Shown: positions 36,102 through 46,476 of the stretch, one piece after another
Layout: each line of letters starts with the position of its first letter
Numbering within the stretch: position 1 is the first letter of the stretch
NCBI RefSeq assembly: GCF_011064285.1
Contig: NZ_CP049331.1
Span: 2,480,001 to 2,544,000, forward strand
DNA: 64,000 nucleotides
Source of the DNA: Vibrio ziniensis
GTDB lineage: Bacteria; Pseudomonadota; Gammaproteobacteria; Enterobacterales; Vibrionaceae
Reading direction: 5' to 3'
The notes under the pieces: model-generated
Databases searched by the model: none
What the model was told of the DNA's origin: nothing
What the model saw: only the letters and a program-made list of their open reading frames with translations
Translations under genes and position numbers: made by a program

Positions 36102-36227
36102 CTACATATCTTTGTCTTGTTTGCTGATTTTTCGATCAGACATAGACGCGGTCATATCCGCAGCAATAAAGGCGGAATCGGACACATTAAAGGCGCAGAC
36201 TGTATGAACAGATACGAAATGTTTCAT
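36102..36227 (-). CDS. possible small protein, 41 aa, upstream of the DUF1127-like gene
   Basis: ORF of 42 codons beginning MKHFVSVHTVCAFNVSDSAF and ending SKQDKDM. A strong GGAGG ribosome site lies 6 bp before the ATG (36234-36238), the best such match of any small ORF in the window. The protein has no family I recognise. It is on the same strand as the DUF1127-like gene and 156 bp before it. The ORF is under 60 codons, so composition statistics cannot settle it. Confidence 0.5.
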   Translation of the reverse strand: MKHFVSVHTVCAFNVSDSAFIAADMTASMSDRKISKQDKDM

Positions 36228-36551
36228 AATGCGCCTCCAAGCAAAGTAATTAATCCAAAATTTAGTGTTTTCAGTAAGCTAGGCTTACGGTTAAATAATA
36301 TGCAACTGAGGCATTAATTCAACCCCCAATCCATTAAATAAACAAAATAAAACCAATCATCTATTCACTGTCACAATACAACAAACCAAATGAAACATTT
36401 CAACACTATTTAACCAATATGAAGAATAATTAACCAAAACAAAGGCCACCCATTGGTGGCCTGTTCTTCAAGCAGTGGTTGCTACTGTTATATGATGAAA
36501 TTCATCTGCATCATTTGGTACATCTATTTCATACCAGAAGGTAAATGAGCA
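36228..36551. other. intergenic region between vpsR and the small gene
   Basis: About 320 bp of AT-rich DNA. It contains the terminator of vpsR and, probably, the promoter of the small genes to its left. No other structure is supported. Confidence 0.55.
36434..36462 (-). terminator. vpsR terminator
   Basis: 8-bp stem AGGCCACC / GGTGGCCT (36443-36450 and 36455-36462) with a CATT loop. On the minus strand it is followed by TTTGTTTT. It lies 90 bp past the vpsR stop. Confidence 0.8.
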
Positions 36552-37883
36552 TCAATAAGTAGTGTCTGTAATCAAGTTATGTTTGTTCAGCAAACGGTAC
36601 ATAGTTGCTCGAGAGACTCCTAATTCCTTAGCTGCGACAGAAACCTGACCTGAGTACGACTCCAACACAAGCAGCAGTGCATCGCGCTCTGATCGCTCTC
36701 GAATACTTTTCAGGCTTCGCTTACCATCGCTACGCTTAGGCAGTTCAAGATGAGATTCATCCAGCACGACCGTTTCAGACATCAATACCACGCGTTTAAT
36801 CTGATTCATTAACTCACGAACGTTGCCAGGCCAATGATAACGAGTCAACGCACGCGTTGCATTTTCAGAGAAACTTCTCACTTGGGCGTTATACTCTTTC
36901 GAATACAGCTGCAAGAAATGACGAGCTAAAATCGCAATGTCTCCTGCTCGTTCTTTCAAACTCGGTACGTTGATTCGCAAAACGTTGATGTAGTGATAGA
37001 GCTCTTCATTGAAGTTACCGTCGATCAAAGCTTTTTCAATATCAGATGAGTTTGCTGAAAGAATGCGGACATCGACTTCTTTCACCCCGTTGGGAGTCTC
37101 AACCGTCCCTTCCTGCAAAAAGCGCAATAGATTCAATTGTTGGCTTTTCGGTAAAGTTAGAATGTCGTTCAGAAGAACAGTACCGCCGTCGGCTTGCAAT
37201 AAAATAGGCACATCATGCCCATCGTTGCCAATGCCAAACAGTTCACTCTCAATTCGGCTCTCTGACATCGCTCTACAGTTAACCGACATAAATGGCTTCT
37301 GGGCTCGTGCTGACGTTTTATGAACTGCTTTCGCAACCGTTTCTTTACCCGTACCACTTTCACCATAAATCAAAATGCTGACATCGGTCGGACCAATACG
37401 CTTGATTTGATCACGTAGACGTTTCACTGGAATGGATTCGCCGATCAGCCCCATATCACTATTAGAGCCATAGTGAGGCCATACTTTTTTCTCCAGTTTC
37501 AACATACCAAGCTGGTGACCAATAGTACTTAATAGCTGGGCATCTGGGATTGGTGCGGTGAAAAAGTCGATACAGAAGTTCACTATGAACTGGCAAATAG
37601 TGTCAGAGCTCAGCTGCGATTCCCGAATGAAGGCTAACCAGCGAACTTGTTTATGATTACTTACCAAGTTTGCAATGCCATTCAAGCTAAACTCATCATG
37701 ACACAGGTCAACAATACCAATACAAGGCCCTGTTTCAGCAAACAGTGTATCTGCTCGACGAAGATCGGCACACTGCGTGCATCTCCAGCCAACTTGCTCT
37801 AAAACAGAAAGCCATGGTTCGTATGTGCCACCGACAACTATCAACGACCCTGGAACAGAGTCCATACGGAACTGATTAGCCAT
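36552..37883 (-). CDS. vpsR: VpsR, c-di-GMP-responsive biofilm regulator
   Basis: 443-aa bacterial enhancer-binding-protein family regulator activating exopolysaccharide (vps) and other biofilm genes. Order: receiver-like domain with D59, AAA+ domain with Walker A GESGTGKE (174-181), and C-terminal Fis-type helix-turn-helix (VAAKELGVSRATMYRLLN). The sigma54-contacting GAFTGA loop is absent (FGIGNDGHDVP there) and the Walker B is degenerate (GGTVLLNDI instead of LDEI), as known for V. cholerae VpsR, which works with sigma70. lysS lies just behind, as in V. cholerae. Gene regulates with the GGDEF-EAL genes nearby. Confidence 0.93.
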   Translation of the reverse strand: MANQFRMDSVPGSLIVVGGTYEPWLSVLEQVGWRCTQCADLRRADTLFAETGPCIGIVDLCHDEFSLNGIANLVSNHKQVRWLAFIRESQLSSDTICQFIVNFCIDFFTAPIPDAQLLSTIGHQLGMLKLEKKVWPHYGSNSDMGLIGESIPVKRLRDQIKRIGPTDVSILIYGESGTGKETVAKAVHKTSARAQKPFMSVNCRAMSESRIESELFGIGNDGHDVPILLQADGGTVLLNDILTLPKSQQLNLLRFLQEGTVETPNGVKEVDVRILSANSSDIEKALIDGNFNEELYHYINVLRINVPSLKERAGDIAILARHFLQLYSKEYNAQVRSFSENATRALTRYHWPGNVRELMNQIKRVVLMSETVVLDESHLELPKRSDGKRSLKSIRERSERDALLLVLESYSGQVSVAAKELGVSRATMYRLLNKHNLITDTTY

Positions 37884-38132
37884 GAACTTACCCTTATTAT
37901 TATTTAAATTTTTTATATGCCACTGCTATTTATATTTACGCTAAGGCAACTGACGATACAGTAACTATACTTAAGACATTAGTCTGTCTCACATATAAGA
38001 CTAGGAAAGAAATGGAAATATTTCTAATAAAAAACTATATGTCGATCCAAAAATTCACATAAGAAGTTGATCATTAAAACGAATATGCGATCTGACAAAG
38101 CATCATTTCTAGCATTAAAAATAGGCAGATAT

Positions 38133-38160
38133 AAAAAAACCGCCCGAAGGCGGTTTTTAT
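38133..38160 (-). terminator. lysS terminator
   Basis: Stem AAAAACCGCC / GGCGGTTTTT (38135-38144 and 38149-38158) with a 4-nt loop that reads TTCG on the minus strand. Followed on that strand by T residues. It is 25 bp past the lysS stop. Confidence 0.88.
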
Positions 38161-38182
38161 TAAATGACATTCCAACAATAAA

Positions 38183-39715
38183 TTATTGCTGTGGACGCAT
38201 CGCTGGGAACAGAATTACGTCGCGAATTGTGTGTGCATTAGCAAACAGCATCGCTAAACGGTCGATACCGATACCTTGACCAGCCGTTGGCGGTAAACCG
38301 TGCTCTAGAGCAGTAATGTAGTCTGCATCGTAGAACATAGCTTCGTCATCACCAGACTCTTTTGCATCAACCTGTGCTTTAAAGCGAGCATCTTGGTCTT
38401 CTGCATCGTTAAGCTCAGAGAAACCATTCGCTACTTCACGACCACCGATGAAGAACTCAAAACGGTCTGTAAAGAACGGGTTACTATCGCTGCGGCGAGC
38501 AAGTGGAGAGATATCCGCTGGATAGCCAGTGATGAAAGTAGGCTGGATCAGTTTTGGCTCAGCGGTTTCACCGAAGATCTCTTCAAGAAGCTGACCGCAA
38601 GTCCAGAAAGGTTCTACGTCCACGTGAACAGATTTCGCGATAGAAACCATAAGATCACGGTTTTGGATATCTTCTTCTGTTAACGCTTGGATTTGAGCGT
38701 GGTTTGGATTGTAGTGTTTGATTGCTTCGAACATGCTCATGCGAGCGTATTTACCACCAAACTCAACCATTTCGTCACCGTAAGGCATCGCCGTTGCACC
38801 TAGAACATTGATTGCTACAGTGCTTAGCATCTCTTCTGTTAGATCCATTAGATCTTTGTAATCAGAGTACGCTTGGTAGAATTCCATCATAGTGAATTCT
38901 GGGTTGTGACGAGGAGAAAGACCTTCGTTACGGAAGTTACGGTTGATCTCAAACACTCGGTCAAAACCACCTACGATTAGGCGTTTTAGGTATAGCTCAG
39001 GTGCAATACGTAGATACATATCGATATCTAGCGCGTTGTGGTGAGTGACGAATGGACGAGCAGAAGCACCACCAGGAATTACGTGCATCATAGGTGTTTC
39101 AACTTCTAGGTAACCTTTAGAAGTCATGAAAGCACGAATTGCGCTTACTAACTTAGAGCGGATGATAAAGGTGTTACGTGAATCTTCGTTAACGATAAGG
39201 TCAACGTAACGCTGACGGTAACGCATCTCTTGGTCAGTTAGACCGTGGAATTTCTCTGGAAGCGGACGAAGTGCTTTAGTTAGCAACTCGTACTCATCCA
39301 TATTCACGTAAAGATCGCCTTTACCTGATTTGTGTAGCGCGCCTTTCACACCGATGATGTCACCGATATCTAGACCTTGGTATTTCTCTTTAAGCTCTTT
39401 TTGTACATCTTTAGATGCGTAAGCTTGAATACGACCTGAAGTTTCTTGAATAACCAGGAATGGACCACGTTTTGCCATCACACGACCAGCAATAGCAACG
39501 ATATGGTTCAGCTCTTCTAGTTCTTCTTTGGTCTTTTCACCGAACTCAGCTTGTAGATCACCAGCTAGGCTGTCACGACGGAAATCATTCGGATGACCAT
39601 TCGCTTTGCAGCTCTTACGGATGTGCTCTAACTTGCTACGACGCTCTGCAATCAGTTTGTTTTCTTCTTGCGCGATTTGTTCTTGATTCATTTCGTTTTG
39701 AACAGCATCAGTCAT
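38183..39715 (-). CDS. lysS: lysyl-tRNA synthetase (class II)
   Basis: Charges tRNA-Lys. 510 aa; N-terminal OB-fold anticodon-binding domain ([25 protein letters not shown]), class II motif 1 near [19 protein letters not shown], motif 2 in [27 protein letters not shown], and motif 3 [19 protein letters not shown]. It follows prfB with 32 bp between them, the conserved prfB-lysS operon. Confidence 0.96.
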   Translation of the reverse strand: MTDAVQNEMNQEQIAQEENKLIAERRSKLEHIRKSCKANGHPNDFRRDSLAGDLQAEFGEKTKEELEELNHIVAIAGRVMAKRGPFLVIQETSGRIQAYASKDVQKELKEKYQGLDIGDIIGVKGALHKSGKGDLYVNMDEYELLTKALRPLPEKFHGLTDQEMRYRQRYVDLIVNEDSRNTFIIRSKLVSAIRAFMTSKGYLEVETPMMHVIPGGASARPFVTHHNALDIDMYLRIAPELYLKRLIVGGFDRVFEINRNFRNEGLSPRHNPEFTMMEFYQAYSDYKDLMDLTEEMLSTVAINVLGATAMPYGDEMVEFGGKYARMSMFEAIKHYNPNHAQIQALTEEDIQNRDLMVSIAKSVHVDVEPFWTCGQLLEEIFGETAEPKLIQPTFITGYPADISPLARRSDSNPFFTDRFEFFIGGREVANGFSELNDAEDQDARFKAQVDAKESGDDEAMFYDADYITALEHGLPPTAGQGIGIDRLAMLFANAHTIRDVILFPAMRPQQ

Positions 39716-39747
39716 TTTGCATGTACCCTGTATTGTCGGTAAAAAGC

Positions 39748-40846
39748 TTAAAGGCCAGATTTCAGGCTAGCTTCAATAAATTTGTCTAAGTCACCATCAA
39801 GAACCGCTTGAGTGTTGCGGTTTTCAATTCCGGTGCGTAAATCTTTAATTCTAGAATCATCTAGTACGTATGAGCGAATTTGGCTACCCCAACCGATGTC
39901 AGATTTTGCATCTTCATTCGCTTGTTTCTCAGCGTTTTGCTTCTGTAGTTCAAGCTCAAACAGTTTCGCACGAAGCTGTTTCATTGCCTGATCTTTGTTT
40001 TTATGCTGAGAACGGTCATTCTGACACTGCACAACCGTGTTGGTTGGAATGTGAGTAATACGTACCGCAGATTCAGTTGTGTTAACGTGCTGACCACCAG
40101 CACCCGATGCACGATATACGTCAATACGTAGATCAGCTGGGTTGATATCAATAGCAATATTCTCATCCACTTCAGGATAGATAAACGCAGAAGCAAACGA
40201 AGTATGACGACGACCGCCTGAATCGAATGGTGATTTACGAACTAAACGGTGAACGCCCGTTTCTGTGCGTAACCAGCCGTACGCGTAGTCGCCAATGATA
40301 CGAACCGTTGCAGATTTCAGACCAGCAACTTCACCTTCAGACACTTCAATCACTTCAGTTTTGAAGCCTTTCGCTTCAGCCCAGCGCAAGTACATGCGTA
40401 GCATCATTGAAGTCCAGTCTTGTGCTTCAGTACCACCAGAACCCGATTGAAGATCGATATAGCAATCAGATGAATCGTGATCACCAGAGAACATACGACG
40501 AAACTCAAGTTGTTCCAACTTAGCTTCTAGTTCAGCGAGTTCAGGACCAATTTCATCGAATGTTTCTTGATCTTCAGCTTCAACTGCGAGTTCAAGAAGT
40601 CCTTCAACATCATCAACACCTTGATCGAGTTGATTGATGGTCTCAACAACCAATTCTAATGCTGAACGTTCTTTACCTAATGCTTGTGCGCGTTCAGGTT
40701 CGTTCCATACATCTGGTTGTTCAAGTTCTGCATTTACTTCTTCTAGACGCTCTTTCTTAGCGTCGTAGTCAAAGGTACCCCCTCAGGATATTCGTGCGCT
40801 CTGACACATCCTGAATGCGGTTTTTAATTGGATTGATTTCAAACAT
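39748..40846 (-). CDS. prfB: peptide chain release factor 2 with programmed +1 frameshift
   Basis: Terminates translation at UGA and UAA. The gene is a split reading frame: the first 25 codons ([18 protein letters not shown]...) start at 40846 and end in an in-frame TGA at 40769-40771, after which ribosomes shift +1 at CTT-TGA-C into the long frame. Upstream of it AGGGGG acts as the internal Shine-Dalgarno. The total is 365 aa, as in E. coli. RF2 features are SPF (RKSPFDSGG) and GGQ ([12 protein letters not shown], near residue 250). The shift is autoregulatory: low RF2 favours the shift. Confidence 0.97.
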
Positions 40847-40983
40847 TTTTGCTTAAGCTTTATGAGTAGAATTTAACCGGAGAATTCTACTTAAAAATGT
40901 GATGAAGATACAGGAAAAATTGGGGATATTTTGATTGGAGGCTGTACAGAAAAACGAGGTGGTGTCTAGGTTTCGATAGCAAT

Positions 40984-41034
40984 AAAAAAGAGGCGCTGAG
41001 TTCTGTATAAAAACAGTCTCAAACACCTCTTTTT
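40984..41034 (-). terminator. brnQ terminator
   Basis: Long imperfect hairpin just past the brnQ stop: the outer stem AAAAAGAGG pairs with CCTCTTTTT, and an inner arm (CTGAGTTCTGT / ACAGTCTCAA) extends it. T residues follow on the minus strand. Confidence 0.75.
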
Positions 41035-41048
41035 AATCAAGCTCAAAT

Positions 41049-42353
41049 TTATGCGGCTTTTTGTTCCAGCTCTGCTTTCGCAGAACCACCAACGAATGTC
41101 ATCACGATCATCGCAGCAACTGTTGGTAACAACCAACCCATACCAATTTCAAACAGAGGCAGGAAGTTGAAGAATGAAACATCTAAACCAGACACTTTTG
41201 CCGCATCAATCAGAGCAAACAAAAGCGACACTAGAATTACCAAACGGTATGACGCTTGAGGATTAGCCAACTTCGAACGAATGAAAGTCAACGCTACTAG
41301 TGCAATCGCAACTGGATATAGAGCAAATAGTACTGGCACTGAAAGTGCAATCAGCTGAGCCAAACCAACGTTTGCTACAACTGCACACGCTACACCGTTA
41401 ATCACAACCCATGTTTTGTAAGAGATTGGGGTATGTGTACTAAAGAAATCGGAACATGCAGAGATAAGACCGATAGCAGTTGTTAAACATGCTAACAATA
41501 CGATCACTGATAATACCAACTGACCTTTATCACCGAATAGTGCGATAACGTATTGGCTAAGCACCACACCACCATTGTCTGCACCAGCTGCAACCGATGA
41601 GCTAGTCGCTCCTAAATAGAATAGCGAGATGTAAACGAACGCTAGACCAGCAGCAGCAATCACCGCCGCACTAATTAGGTATTTGGTTGTCGCTTTCTCT
41701 TCAGTAATACCTTTCGCGCGCAGAGCATCCACAATCAGAATGCCGAACATCAGGGCACCGAAGGTATCCATAGTGTTGTAACCTTCAAGGAAGCCTTTAG
41801 TTAATGGCTGTGTGGCGTACTCACCTTGTGCTGCAAACATTTGGTCTTGAGGGTTCATAAATACACCTAAAGCCAAAACTATCAAACCGATGAATAGTGC
41901 AGGTGTCAGTACCTTACCTATGACATCAATCAGTTTGCCTTGAGACCATGAAAAGAACATCGCCACAGCAAAAAATAAAACCGAGAAAACAGTCAGGTTA
42001 AGATCAGCAAACAGTGGTTTTATTGCCATTTCATAAGCCACTAAACCTGTGCGAGGCGCAGCAAATGCGGGGCCGATAATAATGAAGATAAGAGCGGCCA
42101 TCACCAATGCTGCTTTCACAGGTAGATGCTTAGTTAGGTGCTCCCAACTACCACCAGAAATGGCTACAGCAATAATAGTTAGCAGTGGCAGACCCACGGC
42201 TGTTAATAGGAAACCACTCATTGCAGGAAATAAGTGGTCGCCCGCTAATTGACCTGCCAAAGGAGGAAAAATGATGTTACCAGCGCCCAAAAAGAACGCA
42301 AAAAGCATAAAGCCTAAAGCTATAATATCTGTTAATTTTAACGTCTGTTTCAC
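41049..42353 (-). CDS. brnQ: BrnQ, branched-chain amino acid transporter (LIVCS family)
   Basis: Inner-membrane importer of leucine, isoleucine and valine with Na+ or H+. It is 434 aa with about 12 hydrophobic segments; the block GFMLFAFFLGAGNIIFPPLAGQLAGDH near the N-terminus and TMDTFGALMFGILIVDALRAKGI in the middle are typical. It stands alone between prfB and trmN with a terminator of its own. Confidence 0.94.
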   Translation of the reverse strand: MKQTLKLTDIIALGFMLFAFFLGAGNIIFPPLAGQLAGDHLFPAMSGFLLTAVGLPLLTIIAVAISGGSWEHLTKHLPVKAALVMAALIFIIIGPAFAAPRTGLVAYEMAIKPLFADLNLTVFSVLFFAVAMFFSWSQGKLIDVIGKVLTPALFIGLIVLALGVFMNPQDQMFAAQGEYATQPLTKGFLEGYNTMDTFGALMFGILIVDALRAKGITEEKATTKYLISAAVIAAAGLAFVYISLFYLGATSSSVAAGADNGGVVLSQYVIALFGDKGQLVLSVIVLLACLTTAIGLISACSDFFSTHTPISYKTWVVINGVACAVVANVGLAQLIALSVPVLFALYPVAIALVALTFIRSKLANPQASYRLVILVSLLFALIDAAKVSGLDVSFFNFLPLFEIGMGWLLPTVAAMIVMTFVGGSAKAELEQKAA

Positions 42354-42657
42354 AGATACCCCTTAATAATTATTTGTTAATGTAATACATCCTGGCTTGA
42401 AAAACGGCTTTCCAATGCTCAAGAGAGGGGGCGAATAATGACGAAACTATCATCACTTCGCAACCCGCGAGCCAAAAACACCATATAAAACCAAACAATA
42501 TACAAAAATCTAGTTAATTAAACCTAACAACAATAATTAATCAGAACAAAAAACTATAAAAGTACTTTATAAAATCGACATTAAATAGAGCAAAAATCTA
42601 TACAATTATTCAACAACAGCGTTAGTCACTTAAATTTCAATAATTATCGATATATTC
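42354..42657. other. intergenic region with divergent brnQ and trmN promoters
   Basis: 304 bp, strongly AT-rich between 42480 and 42657. No repeats, sites or ORFs could be supported. Confidence 0.5.
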
Positions 42658-43404
42658 ATGAAAAGTAGCACGTTAAATACTAAAGGCTTTAAATTTAAGC
42701 AATTTTCGATTGAGGGTGGGCAAAGCGGCATGCCCGTCAGCACAGACGGTGTACTTCTGGGAGCCTGGGCTTTTCAGCATGAATTATCTCAAATTGCATC
42801 TTCTCTACCCATTACGCACATCCTTGATATAGGAACCGGTACTGGTCTTTTAGCCTTGATGTGTGCCCAACGATTTCCCCATGCACAAATACAAGCCATT
42901 GACATTGATGAACACGCATACCGATCGGCTCAAATCAATATCAGTCAATCTCCTTGGGCTGGGCGAATTGTTTTAGAGCAAGTTGATGTATTAAACATTA
43001 CAAACAGCAAAACTTTCGATGCCATCATCTGCAATCCACCTTATTTTAATGACGGTGAACAGTCACAGCATGCTCAGCGAGCAACAGCTAGACATACTAA
43101 AACGTTGGAGCATAAGCAATTAATCAACATCACTTATCAATTGCTGTCCGAGACAGGAACCGCCAGCTTTATTCTTCCAATAACGGAAGGTGAACAATTT
43201 ATAGAGCTAGCGAAAAAGAGTGGCTTTTACTTATCTCGATTATGCAAAGTGCAGCCGACACCGAACAAACCCATCAGCCGAGTTTTGTTTGAACTGAAAA
43301 AAGAACCGATTGATATTGAGGAATCAACGCTGATCATTCGCGATGATTTAGGCTACACTCAAGCCTTCATCGAGCTAACACGATCTTTTTATTTAAAGAT
43401 GTAG
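42658..43404 (+). CDS. trmN: tRNA1(Val) (adenine(37)-N6)-methyltransferase TrmN6
   Basis: Methylates N6 of A37 in tRNA-Val (E. coli YfiC). It is 248 aa with SAM motif ILDIGTGTGLLALM and catalytic CNPPYFNDGEQ; the block STDGVLLGAWA near residue 27 is also typical. It lies directly before srmB, with about 120 bp between, as in E. coli where yfiC and srmB are neighbours. Confidence 0.94.
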   Translation: MKSSTLNTKGFKFKQFSIEGGQSGMPVSTDGVLLGAWAFQHELSQIASSLPITHILDIGTGTGLLALMCAQRFPHAQIQAIDIDEHAYRSAQINISQSPWAGRIVLEQVDVLNITNSKTFDAIICNPPYFNDGEQSQHAQRATARHTKTLEHKQLINITYQLLSETGTASFILPITEGEQFIELAKKSGFYLSRLCKVQPTPNKPISRVLFELKKEPIDIEESTLIIRDDLGYTQAFIELTRSFYLKM

Positions 43405-43521
43405 AATTAAAGATGTGATCTGAGTGACGATCCATCTATAATGTGCGCCCCTAATTTTTACTGATCAGCGGTTGCTGATCGGCTTTGACTGCTCAGTCCG
43501 AGCGCTTGCGGAGTATTAACA

Positions 43522-44775
43522 GTGATCAAATCTTTTGCTGACTTAGAACTGGATCCAAACCTCATCGAGGCAATTGAAGAAATGGGCTTTGAGCGCCCTA
43601 CTCAAGTTCAAGCCGAAGCAATTCCTCAAGCCCTCGACGGAAAAGATGTGTTTGCATCTGCACCAACAGGGACAGGTAAAACGGCTGCGTTTGTTATCCC
43701 AGCGCTGCAATACCTACAAGATTTCCCACGTAAGAAAGCAGGTCCAGCTCGTATTTTGATTCTCACGCCAACTCGTGAATTGGCGCTGCAAATCACAGAG
43801 CAAGCAAAAGCGTTGGCAAAATACACGCACATGAACATCTTCAGTATCACTGGCGGTGTTCAATACCAAGAACACGCAGATGTTTTGGCAACAACTCAAG
43901 ATATCGTTGTAGCAACACCGGGGCGTTTATTGGAATACATTGACGCTGAGCGTTTCGATTGTCGTGCAATTGAATGGTTAATTCTTGACGAAGCAGACCG
44001 CATGCTAGACATGGGGTTTGGTCCGGTCGTTGACCGTCTATCAGCTGAATGTCGCTGGCGTAAACAGACCCTTCTGTTCTCAGCAACTTTAGAAGGTAAA
44101 GGTGTTGATGGTTTCACAGCAGATTTGCTAAACGAGCCAGCAATTGTCAATGCAGAGCCACCACGTCGTGAGCGCAAGAAAATCACTCAGTGGTACCACC
44201 GTGCAGACGATATGGCACATAAGCTTGAGCTGTTAAAAACAATCTTAACCGAGCAGTCAGAGCGCGCGATCGTATTCTTGAAAACGCGTGAACGCTTAGC
44301 GGATCTTCGTACTGAATTAGAACGTGCGCAGATCCCTTGCGTTTGGATCCAAGGCGAAATGCCACAAGATCGTCGTAACAATGCAATTTCACGTTTTCGC
44401 GATGGTACGGTAAACATCCTTTTAGCGACAGACGTTGCAGCTCGCGGTATTGATATCCCAGATGTCAGCCACGTGATTAACTTTGATATGCCACGTACCG
44501 CGGATGTGTATTTACACCGTATTGGTCGTACTGCTCGTGCGGGTAAGAAAGGTAATGCAATTTCTCTTATCGAAGCGCATGATCAGCCAATGATTGAACG
44601 TGTCGCTCGTTATATCAAAGAAGATATCAAAGAGCGTTACATCGAAGGTATGCGTCCTAAACACAAAAAAGCGGTATTTAAGAAGAAAAAGCCAACTGCG
44701 GCTAAAAAGAAGAAAGACGCAGCGAAGAAGAAAGACACCGTTAAAAAGAAAACTACAGCGAAGAAAAGCAAATAA
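43522..44775 (+). CDS. srmB: ATP-dependent RNA helicase SrmB
   Basis: DEAD-box helicase assisting early assembly of the 50S subunit. 417 aa; Q motif (GFERPTQVQ), Walker A ASAPTGTGKTAAF, motif II LILDEADRMLD, motif III SATL, motif VI HRIGRTARAG. The C-terminal 35 residues are nearly all lysine (KKKPTAAKKKKDAAKKK), a basic RNA-binding tail. Assignment to SrmB rests on the neighbouring trmN and on overall family pattern. A TATAAT hexamer at 43437-43442, about 80 bp before the start, could be its promoter. Confidence 0.93.
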   Translation: MIKSFADLELDPNLIEAIEEMGFERPTQVQAEAIPQALDGKDVFASAPTGTGKTAAFVIPALQYLQDFPRKKAGPARILILTPTRELALQITEQAKALAKYTHMNIFSITGGVQYQEHADVLATTQDIVVATPGRLLEYIDAERFDCRAIEWLILDEADRMLDMGFGPVVDRLSAECRWRKQTLLFSATLEGKGVDGFTADLLNEPAIVNAEPPRRERKKITQWYHRADDMAHKLELLKTILTEQSERAIVFLKTRERLADLRTELERAQIPCVWIQGEMPQDRRNNAISRFRDGTVNILLATDVAARGIDIPDVSHVINFDMPRTADVYLHRIGRTARAGKKGNAISLIEAHDQPMIERVARYIKEDIKERYIEGMRPKHKKAVFKKKKPTAAKKKKDAAKKKDTVKKKTTAKKSK

Positions 44776-44810
44776 TTCTGAGCGATGAATTCTGAACTAT
44801 AAATAGTAGA

Positions 44811-44837
44811 AAGCCGATGCAATGCATCGGCTTTTTT
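44811..44837 (+). terminator. srmB terminator
   Basis: 11-bp stem AAGCCGATGCA / TGCATCGGCTT (44811-44821 and 44823-44833), followed by TTTT. Confidence 0.87.
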
Positions 44838-44886
44838 GTATCTGCAATATGAAAAGAGCGACTGACCAGCCGCTCTTTATTCGAAA

Positions 44887-46476
44887 TCAATGTTCGCGGG
44901 TTGCGCGGAACTCAACTTCTGGTGAACGCTCTTGAGCCAAATTCAGGTTAACCATGGTAGGCGCGATGTACGCTAGGTTATCGCCGCCATCCAATGCTAA
45001 GTTGCTTTGGTTCTTACGTTTGAACTCTTCAAACTTCTTAGCATCTGAACATTCAACCCAACGAGCTGTCGCCACGTTCACACCTTCGTAAATCGCTTCT
45101 ACGTTGTATTCAGATTTCAAACGAGCAACTACTACGTCGAACTGAAGAACACCCACAGCACCAACGATCAGATCGTTGTTCTGCAGTGGACGGAACACCT
45201 GTACCGCACCTTCTTCAGAAAGCTGAACAAGACCTTTAAGCAATTGTTTCTGCTTCAATGGATCTCTTAGGCGAATACGACGGAACAGTTCAGGCGCAAA
45301 GTTTGGAATGCCCGAGAACTTCAGTTTTTCACCTTGAGTGAAGGTATCACCGATTTGAATCGTACCGTGGTTGTGAAGACCAATGATGTCGCCAGCAAAA
45401 GCTTCTTCAGCACGTGAACGGTCGCCTGCCATGAAAGTCACAGCATCAGAGATATTCACCTGCTTACCGATACGTACGTGGTTCATCTTCATACCTTGTT
45501 GATAGGTACCAGAGACGATACGCATAAACGCAATACGGTCGCGGTGTTTAGGATCCATGTTCGCCTGAATCTTGAATACGAAACCTGTAAATGAATCTTC
45601 TGTTGCTTCAACTTCTCGCTCATTAGCTTGGCGAGGTAGCGGAGCGGGTGCCCACTCAGTCAAGCCATCCAGCATGTGGTCAACGCCAAAGTTACCTAAT
45701 GCTGTACCAAAGAATACAGGCGTCAGTTCACCTTTGAGGAACAACTCAGAATCAAACTCGTGAGAAGCGCCCAGAACAAGTTCTAACTCTTCACGAAGCT
45801 GCATAGCTAAGTCTTCGCCAATTTCAGCATCTAATGCTGAGTTATCCAGACCTTTAATAATGCGCTCTTCTTGAATGGTATGACCATGACCCGTTGAGTA
45901 CAGAACTGTTTCATCGCGGTGAATGTGATAAACACCTTTGAACTCTTTACCACAGCCAATTGGCCAAGTAATCGGCGCACAAGCAATCTTCAGCTCATTT
46001 TCCACTTCATCTAGCAGTTCCATTGGGTCGCGAATATCACGGTCCAATTTGTTCATGAAAGTGACGATTGGAGTATCACGCAGACGAGTAACTTCCATCA
46101 ATTTACGCGTACGGTCTTCTACACCTTTTGCCGCGTCGATAACCATCAAACATGAATCAACAGCAGTAAGTGTACGGTAAGTATCTTCAGAGAAGTCTTC
46201 GTGTCCCGGAGTATCGAGTAAGTTCACCAATGCATCGCGATATGGGAACTGCATTACAGAGGTTGTTACCGAAATACCACGCTCTTTTTCCATCTCCATC
46301 CAGTCAGATTTAGCGTGCTGAGATGAGCCACGTCCTTTTACAGAACCTGCGGTTTGGATTGCACGTCCGAATAACAACACCTTTTCCGTGATGGTAGTTT
46401 TACCAGCATCCGGGTGAGAGATAATCGCGAAAGTCCTACGTTTATTGACTTCGCTTAGAAAAATCGGGTCTGCCAT
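44887..46476 (-). CDS. prfC: peptide chain release factor 3
   Basis: GTPase that removes RF1 and RF2 from the ribosome after peptide release. The N-terminal GTP-binding motif is [13 protein letters not shown]; the G3 region is [16 protein letters not shown] and NKLD follows. The start at 46476 ([11 protein letters not shown]) gives 529 aa, the E. coli length; a further in-frame ATG 33 bp upstream has no better ribosome site. It is alone, convergent with srmB and divergent from the GGDEF-EAL gene. Confidence 0.95.
   Translation of the reverse strand: MADPIFLSEVNKRRTFAIISHPDAGKTTITEKVLLFGRAIQTAGSVKGRGSSQHAKSDWMEMEKERGISVTTSVMQFPYRDALVNLLDTPGHEDFSEDTYRTLTAVDSCLMVIDAAKGVEDRTRKLMEVTRLRDTPIVTFMNKLDRDIRDPMELLDEVENELKIACAPITWPIGCGKEFKGVYHIHRDETVLYSTGHGHTIQEERIIKGLDNSALDAEIGEDLAMQLREELELVLGASHEFDSELFLKGELTPVFFGTALGNFGVDHMLDGLTEWAPAPLPRQANEREVEATEDSFTGFVFKIQANMDPKHRDRIAFMRIVSGTYQQGMKMNHVRIGKQVNISDAVTFMAGDRSRAEEAFAGDIIGLHNHGTIQIGDTFTQGEKLKFSGIPNFAPELFRRIRLRDPLKQKQLLKGLVQLSEEGAVQVFRPLQNNDLIVGAVGVLQFDVVVARLKSEYNVEAIYEGVNVATARWVECSDAKKFEEFKRKNQSNLALDGGDNLAYIAPTMVNLNLAQERSPEVEFRATREH

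Noticed and set aside
36117..36317. 66-aa plus-strand ORF
   Set aside because: It is antisense to the 41-aa candidate that has a strong ribosome site, and its own start has none.
40653..40846. prfB read as a 301-aa protein starting at the first ATG of the long frame
   Set aside because: That would miss the conserved N-terminal part; the frameshift site explains the missing segment.
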